The notes below the pieces were generated by a model. The model was not told the DNA's origin. It was given only the letters and a program-made list of their open reading frames with translations, and did no database searches. Shown piece after piece: positions 47,249 through 56,012 of a DNA stretch of 64,000 nucleotides. The DNA is from Gammaproteobacteria bacterium (GTDB lineage: Bacteria > Pseudomonadota > Gammaproteobacteria > Acidiferrobacterales > Sulfurifustaceae). The stretch is from the NCBI GenBank assembly GCA_016199745.1, contig JACQFZ010000048.1, positions 245,818-309,817 on the forward strand. Reading direction: 5' to 3'. How positions within the stretch are numbered: the stretch's first letter is position 1; each line of letters starts with the position of its first letter. Both the position numbers and the translations under genes were made by a program.

Positions 47249-48421
47249 ATGAACCCCGTCGCAATATTACTCAGCACCGGCATCGGCGCCGCCCTCATGT
47301 ATCTCTTTGATCCCGAGCGCGGTGCCAATCGCCGGACCTCACTGCGCGAGCAAGCGACGAGCGCCAGCCGGCAGGTATCGAGCACCGCCGGCAATATCCA
47401 GCAACGCAGGCGCGGCTTTAGCAGCTCACGTCTGACCGATGAACCGGTGAGCGACGACATGCTCGCCGAGCGTGTGCGTGCGGCCATTGCGCGTACTACC
47501 AGCTTTCCGGACGCTATCAACGTGAGTGCACAAGAGGGTCACATCATCCTCACCGGACCGACGCTGACAAACGAGTTGCCACTATTAATCGACCGCGTGC
47601 TCGATGTACGCGGCGTACGCGACATCGCTAATCGGCTCACGCCACATACTGAAGCGGGCAGTATTCCGGCACTGCAAGGAACACCGTCGTCGCGAAGCGG
47701 CGCGAGCGCCCGTCTCTCGCAAAGCGAGTGGACCACCAACGCCCGGATCGCGGCGGGTGTCGCCGGTGGTGCGGCAACGCTTTATGGATTCGCGAATCGC
47801 GGCTTAGCCCCTACGGCGATCGGCGTTGCCGGCCTTGTCTTGCTTGGACGAGCGGCGACTAATCTCGATGTCGGCCGGCTAACCGGCATCGGTACACGCC
47901 GCCATTCGGTAACAGTGGATAAATCCATTCGCATCGACGCGCCGATCGAACGGGTATTCGACATTTGGTCCAATGCCGCCAACTTCCCACGCTTCATGAC
48001 GCATGTCCGCGAGGTACGACCATTGACGACTGACGGCGGCCCTGAATCGCGTCGTTGGCATTGGCAAGTACGCGGTTCGAGCGGAATGGAATTTGAATTC
48101 GATACGCAAACGACCGCGTACGAAAAAAACCGCTTTCTCGGCTGGCGCACGGTATCCGGTGCGCTCGTACAGCATGAAGGTCAGGTGCGCTTCATCGCCA
48201 ATACTGATCGCTCAACGACCGCTGAGATTAAATTAGCCTATACCCCGGTTGCCGGCGCCATCGGCCATGTTGTCGCCAAATTGCTCGGCAACGATCCGAA
48301 AACGCAGATGGACAATGATTTGCAGCGCATGAAAACGTTTATCGAGGCCGGTACACGACCGGCGGAAACCATCGGCGCGGCTAAGTCGCCATCGAAGTCG
48401 CAACCCCGAGCGGAATCTTGA
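47249..48421 (+). CDS. BON-domain and SRPBCC (cyclase/dehydrase) fusion protein
   Basis: The 390-residue protein starts with a membrane-like segment ending in the motif MYLFDPERGANRR (about 15-30). A BON domain is at about 65-130 (LAERVRAAIARTTSFPDAIN, GHIILTGPTL). A hydrophobic region follows near 165-205, then an SRPBCC domain at about 215-360 (VTVDKSIRIDAPIERVFDIW, SNAANFPRFMTHVREV). BON domains bind membranes or lipids in stressed envelopes, and SRPBCC domains hold hydrophobic ligands. ATG 47249 has AAGGAGG seven bases before it. The likely role is envelope or lipid stress, by domain only. Confidence 0.87.
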   Translation: MNPVAILLSTGIGAALMYLFDPERGANRRTSLREQATSASRQVSSTAGNIQQRRRGFSSSRLTDEPVSDDMLAERVRAAIARTTSFPDAINVSAQEGHIILTGPTLTNELPLLIDRVLDVRGVRDIANRLTPHTEAGSIPALQGTPSSRSGASARLSQSEWTTNARIAAGVAGGAATLYGFANRGLAPTAIGVAGLVLLGRAATNLDVGRLTGIGTRRHSVTVDKSIRIDAPIERVFDIWSNAANFPRFMTHVREVRPLTTDGGPESRRWHWQVRGSSGMEFEFDTQTTAYEKNRFLGWRTVSGALVQHEGQVRFIANTDRSTTAEIKLAYTPVAGAIGHVVAKLLGNDPKTQMDNDLQRMKTFIEAGTRPAETIGAAKSPSKSQPRAES

Positions 48422-48458
48422 AGGATAATTATCAGTTAGGCCCACAGGAGGAAACATC

Positions 48459-48764
48459 ATGGCTATCCCCTTTCTTAGCGAAATAGAAAGACTTATTACC
48501 GAACATGGTTCCGCCGCAATACTCAAAGAGCGCATTGCGCTTGCCAACGACAAATACACAGCGCTGGAACAGAAACTCTCGGTGTGTGATGCCGCGAATA
48601 AAGGCCTTCGCTCTGAGATCGAGACACTTCGTCTCGATAACGGCAAACTTAAGGAGCGAGTAATGGCGTTAGAAGAAGTGCTCTCTGACAAAAAGCAGAA
48701 ATTACTCCTTGAGGAACAACAGTTGGTTGATAGCCTAAATAGCGGTATCGCATCTGATGACTGA
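48459..48764 (+). CDS. Small coiled-coil protein of unknown function
   Basis: The 101-residue product starts MAIPFLSEIERLITEHGSAA, then forms a continuous heptad-rich helix from about 20 to 92 (LKERIALANDKYTALEQKLS, LRLDNGKLKERVMALEEVL). It has one Cys and no span. A clean CAGGAGGAAACATC precedes the ATG, and it lies 37 bases after the BON-SRPBCC gene, so it is probably in that operon. No family is known to me. Confidence 0.75.
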   Translation: MAIPFLSEIERLITEHGSAAILKERIALANDKYTALEQKLSVCDAANKGLRSEIETLRLDNGKLKERVMALEEVLSDKKQKLLLEEQQLVDSLNSGIASDD

Positions 48765-48854
48765 AAGCCTAACGTTCAACCGGACGCCGGGCGTCGACGG
48801 CGCAGTATTTGGTTTCCGTGGCCCGCGCCGGTTAACTTCGCGTTATAAGTGAAA

Positions 48855-48880
48855 TCTCTCCCCGCGCTCGCGGGGAGAGA
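48855..48880. repeat. 12-bp-stem hairpin
   Basis: TCTCTCCCCGCG pairs exactly with CGCGGGGAGAGA around a CT loop. It stands just left of the larger inverted repeat, between the coiled-coil gene and the CBS gene. There is no T tract. Confidence 0.8.
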
Positions 48881-48887
48881 CGCAGAG

Positions 48888-49031
48888 AACTTAGGAAACC
48901 TCTGATTTATTACCCCTCTCCCACCGGGAGAGGGGTTGGGGTGAGGGAAACAGCGCCATTTCTCGCAACTTCTCTCCCTCACCCTTGCCCTCTCCCGGTG
49001 GGAGAGGGAATTAATCAGAGGTTCCTTAGTT
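48888..49031. repeat. Long inverted repeat with nested hairpins (BIME-like)
   Basis: The left arm (48888 to about 48948) and right arm (about 48975-49031) are near-perfect reverse complements over almost 60 bases. Each arm contains a CCCTCTCCC...GGGAGAGGG palindrome, and the outer part reads AACCTCTGAT with TTAGG. The right end abuts the CBS gene stop at 49032. It resembles REP-pair elements. Confidence 0.85.
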
Positions 49032-49442
49032 CTAGTGATGATGCGCCGCAACCTCATCGGCAAGCGCGCGCGTTTCCGGATGCACTGCTAGATCGTCGAC
49101 CGACAATACGCCAATGGCCTCGTTCTTACGATTCACCACGACAACCCGCCGTACGTTCTTCTGCTCCATCATTTGCGCCACATCGCGCGCGTCTTGGTCT
49201 TCGTAACAAGAGACGACATCGCGCGTCATGACTTCGCGTGCAGGTGTCGCCCGCGGATCCGCTCCGGACGCAACCGCGCGAATAGCGATATCCCGATCGG
49301 TCAACATACCCACGATTCGACCGTCCTCCGATACCGGCAATGTGCCCACGTCCATTTGCCGCATCAACTCTGCAGCCGCCTGAATGCTGGTATTACTCGG
49401 AATAATCTTGATGTTGCTCGACATGACTTCCTTGGCTTGCAT
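49032..49442 (-). CDS. Tandem CBS-domain protein
   Basis: The 136-residue product is two CBS domains: MQAKEVMSSNIKIIPSNTSI to MLTDRDIAIRAVASG (about 1-62), and AREVMTRDVVSCYEDQDARD to IGVLSVDDLAV (about 68-120), ending in a His triplet. CBS pairs bind adenosine nucleotides, and small stand-alone ones often act as stress or energy sensors. It has a ribosome site (GGAG) upstream. Its stop meets the long inverted repeat. No partner enzyme is fused to it. Confidence 0.9.
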   Translation of the reverse strand: MQAKEVMSSNIKIIPSNTSIQAAAELMRQMDVGTLPVSEDGRIVGMLTDRDIAIRAVASGADPRATPAREVMTRDVVSCYEDQDARDVAQMMEQKNVRRVVVVNRKNEAIGVLSVDDLAVHPETRALADEVAAHHH

Positions 49443-49561
49443 AACGATCTCCTTTGATGAGCTCGCGACGAACGAGCACGGATGAGAACGCTGCCATCAG
49501 ACTCCCGCACCCCTTTACTGTCAATCCGTCAAAGAGCTTGTCCGATTCATAAGGCGATTCG

Positions 49562-50344
49562 TTAACTCTGCGATCTAACATTGACGCTCGTTTGAATCAG
49601 CTTCCAATTAACACCTTCATAGACATATCCCAGCTCGAACATGACATTCGACTGCTTCGCCGGATAATGTCCCTTAATCGAAAGGATGCCGTTAGCGTCG
49701 ATCGACGGCGTGCCGTCTATTACGGGAACGATATTATCGGCCGGCAAAACCGTGACGTTGTTATCGATAAATGATTTAAACGCCGCATTGATCTTATCGA
49801 CCGTCACTTCTCGCTGCCAAACGTGTGAGCTGTATTTGTGGAACTCCGAGAAATCTCTGGCCTTTACCGACGATGCGAACTTAGTCATTGATTCCATTGC
49901 CAGCGCCACTCGCTCAGATTCGCTCGGCAAACTAGCAGATTCGATGTTAACCGGATCGGTACTCGGCTTGTAAATTGAATAAATCAGCCATTGATCATTT
50001 TCTTTAATGAAACTGAGGCTGAGGGGTACTAGACCTCCATCCTCGAGCGCAACCACACCATCGAACTGACCTCGATTGCCGTCGATGGAACGATTCTTCC
50101 AGGAGACCCCTTTGATCCGAAGCAACGAGCTTTTTGCCAAAAACTGGACGAGTTCTGCCTGCTGAGTCGATGCACGAGAATCGTCCGACAAACATCCATA
50201 AGCGTCGGCATAGTCTTTCGTCTGGAGGGCTGCAAAGAATTTATCGGCGGTATTGGCCATGCCGTGGGTTAAAAAGAAAATGGTCGAGAACATAACGACG
50301 ACCACAGCAGCGATGCCAACGAGTATTCTGACGAGATATTTCAT
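49562..50344 (-). CDS. Membrane-anchored protein with two related NTF2-like halves
   Basis: The 260-residue product has a signal anchor at about 5-27 (VRILVGIAAVVVVMFSTIFF). Two similar halves follow: TADKFFAALQTKDYADAYGC to KENDQWLIYSIY, and MTKFASSVKARDFSEFHKYS to VYEGVNWKLIQTS. Both have a helix with a KDY or ARDF turn, a strand-rich part, and a closing W-I/K-L-I strand, which looks like an internal duplication of an NTF2/DUF4864-like fold. Function unknown. ATG 50344 has GGAGG upstream. Confidence 0.7.
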   Translation of the reverse strand: MKYLVRILVGIAAVVVVMFSTIFFLTHGMANTADKFFAALQTKDYADAYGCLSDDSRASTQQAELVQFLAKSSLLRIKGVSWKNRSIDGNRGQFDGVVALEDGGLVPLSLSFIKENDQWLIYSIYKPSTDPVNIESASLPSESERVALAMESMTKFASSVKARDFSEFHKYSSHVWQREVTVDKINAAFKSFIDNNVTVLPADNIVPVIDGTPSIDANGILSIKGHYPAKQSNVMFELGYVYEGVNWKLIQTSVNVRSQS

Positions 50345-50477
50345 GGCGAGAACCTCCCTGTTGAACGACCAAGTTGCCAAACCGGCAATACCGGACCACA
50401 AAAATCATTACTGGTAACGTTGTTATTATTGAGCCGCAATTCCGAAGTTTGCAAGTACCTCGCTGATACCTCCTATC

Positions 50478-51122
50478 TCAAAATACAACGCGTCCACGCA
50501 ATTCCTCGAACGGAACTGCGATATGGTCACGATAGGCGGTACGTTCCTGCAAACGCTGATACCAAGCCTGAACATTTGGAAATCGGGGTACCGGTAAGTC
50601 CATTTCAAAATACCGATAGAGCGCCGTCGCTACCGGGATATCTCCCATCGTAAAGACAGTTCCGGCCAAATAAGGATTTACCGAAAGGTGCGAATCCAAG
50701 ATACGGAAATGATCGGCACATCGACCGCTGGCGCGCTCGATCGCATCGTTATCGCGTTGCGCTTCGGGCGTTCTGAAAAATCCCCAGAACAGCGCCATAA
50801 AGTCCGGCTGCAAGGTCGCGAGCTCCCAGTCCATCCAACGATCGGCAAGTGAACGTCGCGCCGGATCTTCCAGCCACAACGAGCCCAAGCCATACGTCGC
50901 TGCGAGATAACGCACGATCGTGTTCGACTCCCACAAGACCACACCGTTATCGACCACGACCGGAATACGTCTGTGCGGATTCATCGCTAAGAATTCCGGA
51001 TTATCAAGTCCACCGGCCGCACCACCGGCGTCAATATGTTCGTATGCCAGCCCAACCTCGCCGACAGTCCATAGGACCTTCTGCACGTTGTAGGCGCTGC
51101 GTCTTCCCCAGATTTTGATCAT
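50478..51122 (-). CDS. Glutathione S-transferase family protein
   Basis: The 214-residue product has the thioredoxin-like N-domain (about 1-80): MIKIWGRRSAYNVQKVLWTV carries the Ser active-site region, NPHRRIPVVVDNGVVLWESN gives the cis-Pro and glutathione contacts. The helical C-domain includes NPYLAGTVFTMGDIPVATAL, the capping box. It looks like the theta/phi-type bacterial GSTs. Substrate unknown. It is flanked by the NTF2-like gene and gspB on the same strand, without tight spacing. Confidence 0.9.
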   Translation of the reverse strand: MIKIWGRRSAYNVQKVLWTVGEVGLAYEHIDAGGAAGGLDNPEFLAMNPHRRIPVVVDNGVVLWESNTIVRYLAATYGLGSLWLEDPARRSLADRWMDWELATLQPDFMALFWGFFRTPEAQRDNDAIERASGRCADHFRILDSHLSVNPYLAGTVFTMGDIPVATALYRYFEMDLPVPRFPNVQAWYQRLQERTAYRDHIAVPFEELRGRVVF

Positions 51123-51210
51123 CGCTACCTCATTATCAATGATCCGCTATTTTTTATTTCGTATTGCGCTTTCTGGCAACTCCCTCTAAATGCGTTTTAG
51201 GTAGCGTTGG

Positions 51211-52011
51211 CTAACTCGGCCGCGGTAATTTAAACCGTTGTCCGCGATAGCTGAGGACGGCACCGTCTTCGACAATCTTTTCGATCACGATATCGTCGCG
51301 AACCTTATCGCCCGCTTGATACTGATGATTATTGATATAGAGGATGCGCTCGGACTCGACCGGGGCGTAGATATGAATATTGACGACAAGCGCCGGCAGC
51401 GATTGCTGGAAGTCCGGCGGCATAGCACGCAGAAACTTAATGGCGCTGCTGGCAGTATTGTTGCTGACGGCATTATTGACAGTTACCGGCACGGCGGCGC
51501 GGGCGCTGGGCTTTTGCACGTTGGCGGTCACCGCCGCCGGCTTCGGTAACTCGACGCGTGCCTCTTCCTCTAGATTGCGCACCGTATTATCCGAGGATGA
51601 CGTGGCCGATACGAACGGCGCGGGTTTTAGCGCCGGCGGCGGCACTTCGTTAACCGGCGCCGCGGTATTCTGGCCTACGGCCGTCGCCCCCGGCTCGAGG
51701 ACCGGCACCGACGCAGGCGTCGTCGGCACAATTGCCGGCTGAAGGTCGGTAGCGATCTTTAATGTCTCAGCGGCCGTTGCTAAAGCTGCGGGTACAGCCG
51801 CCGGTGACGACGCTGTTGTCGGTCTTGGTTTCCATACGGCATATGCGCCAATCGCGGCAATGCCGAGCACAACGATAACAATCGCCGCCAACACTACCAG
51901 CCGCTGATGCGGGCGAACGAATGCCACCGAGGACATTTCACCGAAACTCGGCGACTGCGCCTCGCGGCGGTCCTGTTCCGACTTACGCAATGCATCGAGG
52001 ATGTAGGACAT
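51211..52011 (-). CDS. gspB: General secretion pathway protein GspB
   Basis: The 266-residue product begins SYILDALRKSEQDRRE, the GspB cytosolic hallmark. One span follows at about 36-58, then a Pro/Ala-rich linker and a C-terminal T2SS-associated domain (about 195-265, MPPDFQQSLPALVVNIHIYA, YQAGDKVRDDIVIEKI). GspB works with GspA to place the secretin GspD in the wall. It shares one base with the gspA stop, so the two are coupled. No gspC-N genes lie in the window. Confidence 0.92.
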   Translation of the reverse strand: MSYILDALRKSEQDRREAQSPSFGEMSSVAFVRPHQRLVVLAAIVIVVLGIAAIGAYAVWKPRPTTASSPAAVPAALATAAETLKIATDLQPAIVPTTPASVPVLEPGATAVGQNTAAPVNEVPPPALKPAPFVSATSSSDNTVRNLEEEARVELPKPAAVTANVQKPSARAAVPVTVNNAVSNNTASSAIKFLRAMPPDFQQSLPALVVNIHIYAPVESERILYINNHQYQAGDKVRDDIVIEKIVEDGAVLSYRGQRFKLPRPS

Positions 52012-53678
52012 CAGGGAGTTCCCGAATCTGTCGTCGTTTTGGACAATAACGGCGGCGGTGCGCTGGCGTCATAGGCGTCGAGATGAATCAGCGTGCTGCG
52101 ACCGACGACCCCGTCATCTTCCAAAAAGTGCCGGCGTTGAAAATCTTTGACTTGATCCTCCAATTCGACATCGAACACAGTTTTCGCCGACACCGACGCG
52201 GCATTGCCGTTGTAACGCGCGAGCGCATTACGCAACCAAGCAACGGCCGGGCCGTTCATACCGATATGCAGCGTGGCCTCGCCGCTTGGCGGCGGCATCC
52301 ATAGCGATAAAAATTTGCCGTACCAAAAACGCTCGACTTCAACCAGTGGATAGGTGTGCTTTTGGCCGCCGAATTCGAGCACAACGTTCTTGTCGGTCAA
52401 CCCGCTTACCAATACATGATGCTTGTCGCCGTGCACGTCGATCAACTCGATCACCGCCGGCCGATTGAGCTGGCGCAGATTGTTCCAGGTGCCCGATGTA
52501 AAGACACAACGCAGTCCGGCCCGCTGCGCACGTTCACAACCGGTCTTACCGTCGAGCTGTTGATAGTCTTTGCCCCAACGCGCAAACAGCGCGGCAAAAG
52601 CGGAGTCGGTATCCGTCGGCAACGTCGTATCTTCCAACAACTGACCGAGCTCCGGTGTCTTAGATTGTGCCGGCACTGACGATTGGCGCAGGGCCGGCTT
52701 TGTCGGCGTTTTAACTGGCGCTGTTGCCGGCATGGTCGACGCCACCGCAACCGGGTCAGTTGCGGCCGATATCGACGGTGACAAATGTGCCATTACCTGC
52801 CAGCCGCCGACCGCGAGCAGCAATGCCGCGGCGGCGGAAAGAACTGCACGCGACGGGAACCGCCAAGGCGCGGTATAACCAATCTCGGCCGCCGCTTGCC
52901 GCACGACCCAGGCTGTTATCTGATTCTTGCCGCGCGCGTAGGCACCGAGCAGCGAACGATCGCAAACCGCGTTAACCAACCGCGGTGTACCGTTGGCTAG
53001 CCGATGCACCAGCGCTAACGCGCCGCGCGTGAACACCACATTCTTCGTACCGGCCACGCGCAAGCGATGCACCACGTATTCCGCGGTCTCGCGCGGCAAC
53101 AACGCGCGCAAGTTGTAGCGCGCCGTGACGCGCTGTGCCAGCTGCCGTAAGTCGGGTTGCTGCAATAGCGCGATTAACTCCGGCTGGCCCACCAGCAAAA
53201 TCTGCAGCAGCTTTTCTTTAGTCGTCTCGAGATTGGTGAGCAATCGGACTTGTTCGAGCACGTCATGCGACAGCTTGTGCGCCTCGTCGATAATCAGCAC
53301 GGTGCGGCAGCCACGCGCATGGTTCTCGAGCAGAAAACGATTGAGCGCGTCGATCGAACCCTTTAGGGTTTGCTGGTCGGCGGTCCGCGGAATGCGCAGG
53401 TCGTCGCAGATGGCGGCGACGAACTCCTCGACCGACAATAGCGGGTACAACACCAAAGCGACCTGAGTTTCGCCCGGCAGGCGCTCCAACATGGAGCGGA
53501 TCATCATAGTCTTGCCGGTTCCGACCTCGCCGGTCAGCTGGACGAAGCCAGCGCCCTGGGCAATGCCGTACAGCAGATGTGCCAATGCCTCTTGATGGCG
53601 CAGGCTGAGATAGAGGTAGCGCGGATCAGGGGGTAGCGCAAACGGGTTCTCGCGCAAACCGAAAAAATTCGTATACAT
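52011..53678 (-). CDS. gspA: General secretion pathway ATPase GspA/ExeA
   Basis: The 555-residue product starts MYTNFFGLRENPFALPPDPR and has an AAA ATPase (about 1-265): Walker A GEVGTGKTMMIRSML at 50-64 and Walker B VLIIDEAHKLS near 127. One membrane span follows near 278-296. The periplasmic part has a C39-like fold (about 355-440) and a peptidoglycan-binding domain at about 470-540 (VKDFQRRHFLEDDGVVGRST). ExeA uses ATP to let the secretin assemble through the wall. It is translationally coupled to gspB. Confidence 0.92.
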   Translation of the reverse strand: MYTNFFGLRENPFALPPDPRYLYLSLRHQEALAHLLYGIAQGAGFVQLTGEVGTGKTMMIRSMLERLPGETQVALVLYPLLSVEEFVAAICDDLRIPRTADQQTLKGSIDALNRFLLENHARGCRTVLIIDEAHKLSHDVLEQVRLLTNLETTKEKLLQILLVGQPELIALLQQPDLRQLAQRVTARYNLRALLPRETAEYVVHRLRVAGTKNVVFTRGALALVHRLANGTPRLVNAVCDRSLLGAYARGKNQITAWVVRQAAAEIGYTAPWRFPSRAVLSAAAALLLAVGGWQVMAHLSPSISAATDPVAVASTMPATAPVKTPTKPALRQSSVPAQSKTPELGQLLEDTTLPTDTDSAFAALFARWGKDYQQLDGKTGCERAQRAGLRCVFTSGTWNNLRQLNRPAVIELIDVHGDKHHVLVSGLTDKNVVLEFGGQKHTYPLVEVERFWYGKFLSLWMPPPSGEATLHIGMNGPAVAWLRNALARYNGNAASVSAKTVFDVELEDQVKDFQRRHFLEDDGVVGRSTLIHLDAYDASAPPPLLSKTTTDSGTP

Positions 53679-53873
53679 GATTCGTAAGCCGAGGGCGGTG
53701 TCGCCAGCGTTGAGAACGTGTGATTATTAGAAGCCATCTGAAGAATAGATGCCACCGTCCGCCCCCCATTGGCCCCGCCCACCCCTTTCCGGCGCCCGCT
53801 GCCGCGCTAAACGGCTTGCTGCCTCGGACAAACGCGTGCAGCATCGCGCTATGTTCGCGGCGCTGATTCCTGC

Positions 53874-56009
53874 ATGAAAGCCAGTCGACCCCTGCTTGCG
53901 GCGGTCCTGATCCTTCTCATCATTGCCTTTTTTGCGCTTGGCCTAGCGGATTACCTCAGTTTCGGCTACCTCAAATCGCAGCACGCGGCGATAACCGGCT
54001 ATTTTCATACGCATCCGCTGCGCCTGGCATTGATTTACGGCGCGATCTACATCGCTGTTACCGGCCTGTCGCTGCCGGGGGCCACCGTCCTAACACTCGC
54101 CGGCGGCGCGATCTTCGGAGTGTGGTGGGGCCTGCTCATTGTGTCGTTTGCCTCCAGCATCGGTGCCACTCTCGCCTTTTTGGCGGCGCGCTTTTTATTC
54201 CGCGACACCGTACAGCAACGTGTAGGCGATAGCCTAGGTGCGGTCAATCGCGGCATTGAACGCGACGGTGCGCTCTATTTGTTGGCGTTGCGATTGGTGC
54301 CGCTGTTCCCGTTTTTTTTCGTCAATCTGGTCATGGGGTTGACGCCAATCGGCCTAACGACCTTCTATACCGTTAGCCAGCTCGGCATGCTGCCAGGGAC
54401 ATGGGTGTTCGTGAACGCCGGTACGCAGCTCGCCCAACTCAAATCGGCCAACGAATTGTTGTCGCCATCGCTTCTCACCGCATTCGTTCTACTCGGCCTG
54501 TTTCCGTTGCTGGCGAAGCGTGTCATCAGCGTCATAAAAAGTCGGCGAGCACTGCGCGGCTATCCGCGGCCGACGCGTTTCGATCGCAATCTCATCGTCA
54601 TCGGTGCCGGCTCGGCCGGCTTAGTTAGCGCCTATATCGCCGCCGCCGTCCGCGCCAAAGTGACGCTGATTGAAAAAAACAAAATGGGCGGCGAATGCCT
54701 CAACACCGGCTGCGTGCCGTCGAAAGCGCTGATCCGTTCCGCCCGCTTCGTCGCTCAGATCAGTTGCGCCGAAGAGCTCGGCATCCGCCGGGCGTCGGCC
54801 GAGATTCACTTCGCCGATATCATGGCGCGAGTACAACGCACGATCGCCACGGTCGCGCCGCACGACTCGGTCGAACGCTACACCCGCCTCGGCGTCGATT
54901 GCATGCACGGCGAAGCGCGTGTCGTATCGCCGTGGGCGGTCGAAATCAACGGCCGCACGCTGACGACTCGCGGCATCGTCATTGCTACCGGCTCGCACCC
55001 GCAGATTCCACCGCTACCCGGTCTCGATCACATCGACTACCTGACATCCGATTCGGTCTGGCAATTACGCGAGCTACCGAAACGATTGTTGGTCCTCGGC
55101 GGCGGCCCGATCGGTTGCGAGCTCGCGCAAAGCTTCGCGCGCTTGGGTTCGCGGGTGACGCTAGTGCAACGCGCTGACCGATTGCTGAACCGCGAAGACC
55201 CGGAGTTCTCGGCGATGGTGATGGATCGCTTCAACGATGAAGCTGTCGATGTGCGCGTTGGTTATCGTGCGGTCGAGTTCCTGCAGAGCAGCAACGGAAC
55301 GGCGTTAGTCTGCGAGTACGGCGGTACGCGCGTCACGCTCGAGTTCGATCGCGTGCTACTAGCGCTCGGTCGCAGTGCCAACATCAGCGGCTATGGTCTC
55401 GAGGCGCTCGGAATTCACGCGAACGAACACGGCAAACTCGATGTCGACGACTATCTGCAAACGCGCATCCCGACGATCTACGCCTGCGGCGACGTTGCCG
55501 GTCCCTACTTGTTCACGCACGCCGCCGCGCATCAAGCGTGGTATGCCACGGTAAATGCGTTATTCGGGATATTCCGCCGGTTCCAGGCGGATTATTCAGT
55601 GATTCCATGGTGCACGTTCACCGATCCGGAAGTCGCGCGCGTCGGCCTGAACGAACAAGAAGCGCGCGCTCGAAACATTCCGTACGAGGTCACGACATTC
55701 GATATCGACGATCTCGATCGAGCGATCGCCGACGAGGAAGCGTACGGCCGGGTGAAAGTGCTGACGGTACCGGGGAAGGATCGGATCCTAGGCGTGACCA
55801 TCGCCGGCGCCCACGCCGGCGACACTATCGCCGAATTTGTCAGCGCGATGCGTCATGGCATCGGTCTGAATAAAATCCTGCAGACAATTCATATTTATCC
55901 GACATTCGCCGAAGCGAACAAATACGTCGCCGGTGCCTGGAAGCGAGCGCATGCACCGCAACAGTTGCTGCGGCTGTTGGCGCGCTATCATTCATGGCGC
56001 CGGAAATAA
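53874..56009 (+). CDS. DedA/VTT membrane domain fused to a mercuric-reductase-like flavoprotein
   Basis: The 711-residue protein joins two families. Residues about 1-225 are a TVP38/TMEM64 (VTT/DedA) membrane domain with about five spans and the LSLPGATVLTLAGGAIFG loop. Residues about 237-711 are a pyridine nucleotide-disulfide oxidoreductase: FAD site IVIGAGSAGLVSAYIA, redox pair GGECLNTGCVPSKAL, NAD site LLVLGGGPIGCELAQSF, and the C-terminal IHIYPTFAEANKY dyad. It therefore has the full dihydrolipoyl dehydrogenase/MerA-type chemistry but no N-terminal HMA domain. The substrate is unknown; it may pass electrons to something in the membrane. Confidence 0.92.
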   Translation: MKASRPLLAAVLILLIIAFFALGLADYLSFGYLKSQHAAITGYFHTHPLRLALIYGAIYIAVTGLSLPGATVLTLAGGAIFGVWWGLLIVSFASSIGATLAFLAARFLFRDTVQQRVGDSLGAVNRGIERDGALYLLALRLVPLFPFFFVNLVMGLTPIGLTTFYTVSQLGMLPGTWVFVNAGTQLAQLKSANELLSPSLLTAFVLLGLFPLLAKRVISVIKSRRALRGYPRPTRFDRNLIVIGAGSAGLVSAYIAAAVRAKVTLIEKNKMGGECLNTGCVPSKALIRSARFVAQISCAEELGIRRASAEIHFADIMARVQRTIATVAPHDSVERYTRLGVDCMHGEARVVSPWAVEINGRTLTTRGIVIATGSHPQIPPLPGLDHIDYLTSDSVWQLRELPKRLLVLGGGPIGCELAQSFARLGSRVTLVQRADRLLNREDPEFSAMVMDRFNDEAVDVRVGYRAVEFLQSSNGTALVCEYGGTRVTLEFDRVLLALGRSANISGYGLEALGIHANEHGKLDVDDYLQTRIPTIYACGDVAGPYLFTHAAAHQAWYATVNALFGIFRRFQADYSVIPWCTFTDPEVARVGLNEQEARARNIPYEVTTFDIDDLDRAIADEEAYGRVKVLTVPGKDRILGVTIAGAHAGDTIAEFVSAMRHGIGLNKILQTIHIYPTFAEANKYVAGAWKRAHAPQQLLRLLARYHSWRRK

Positions 56010-56012
56010 CTA

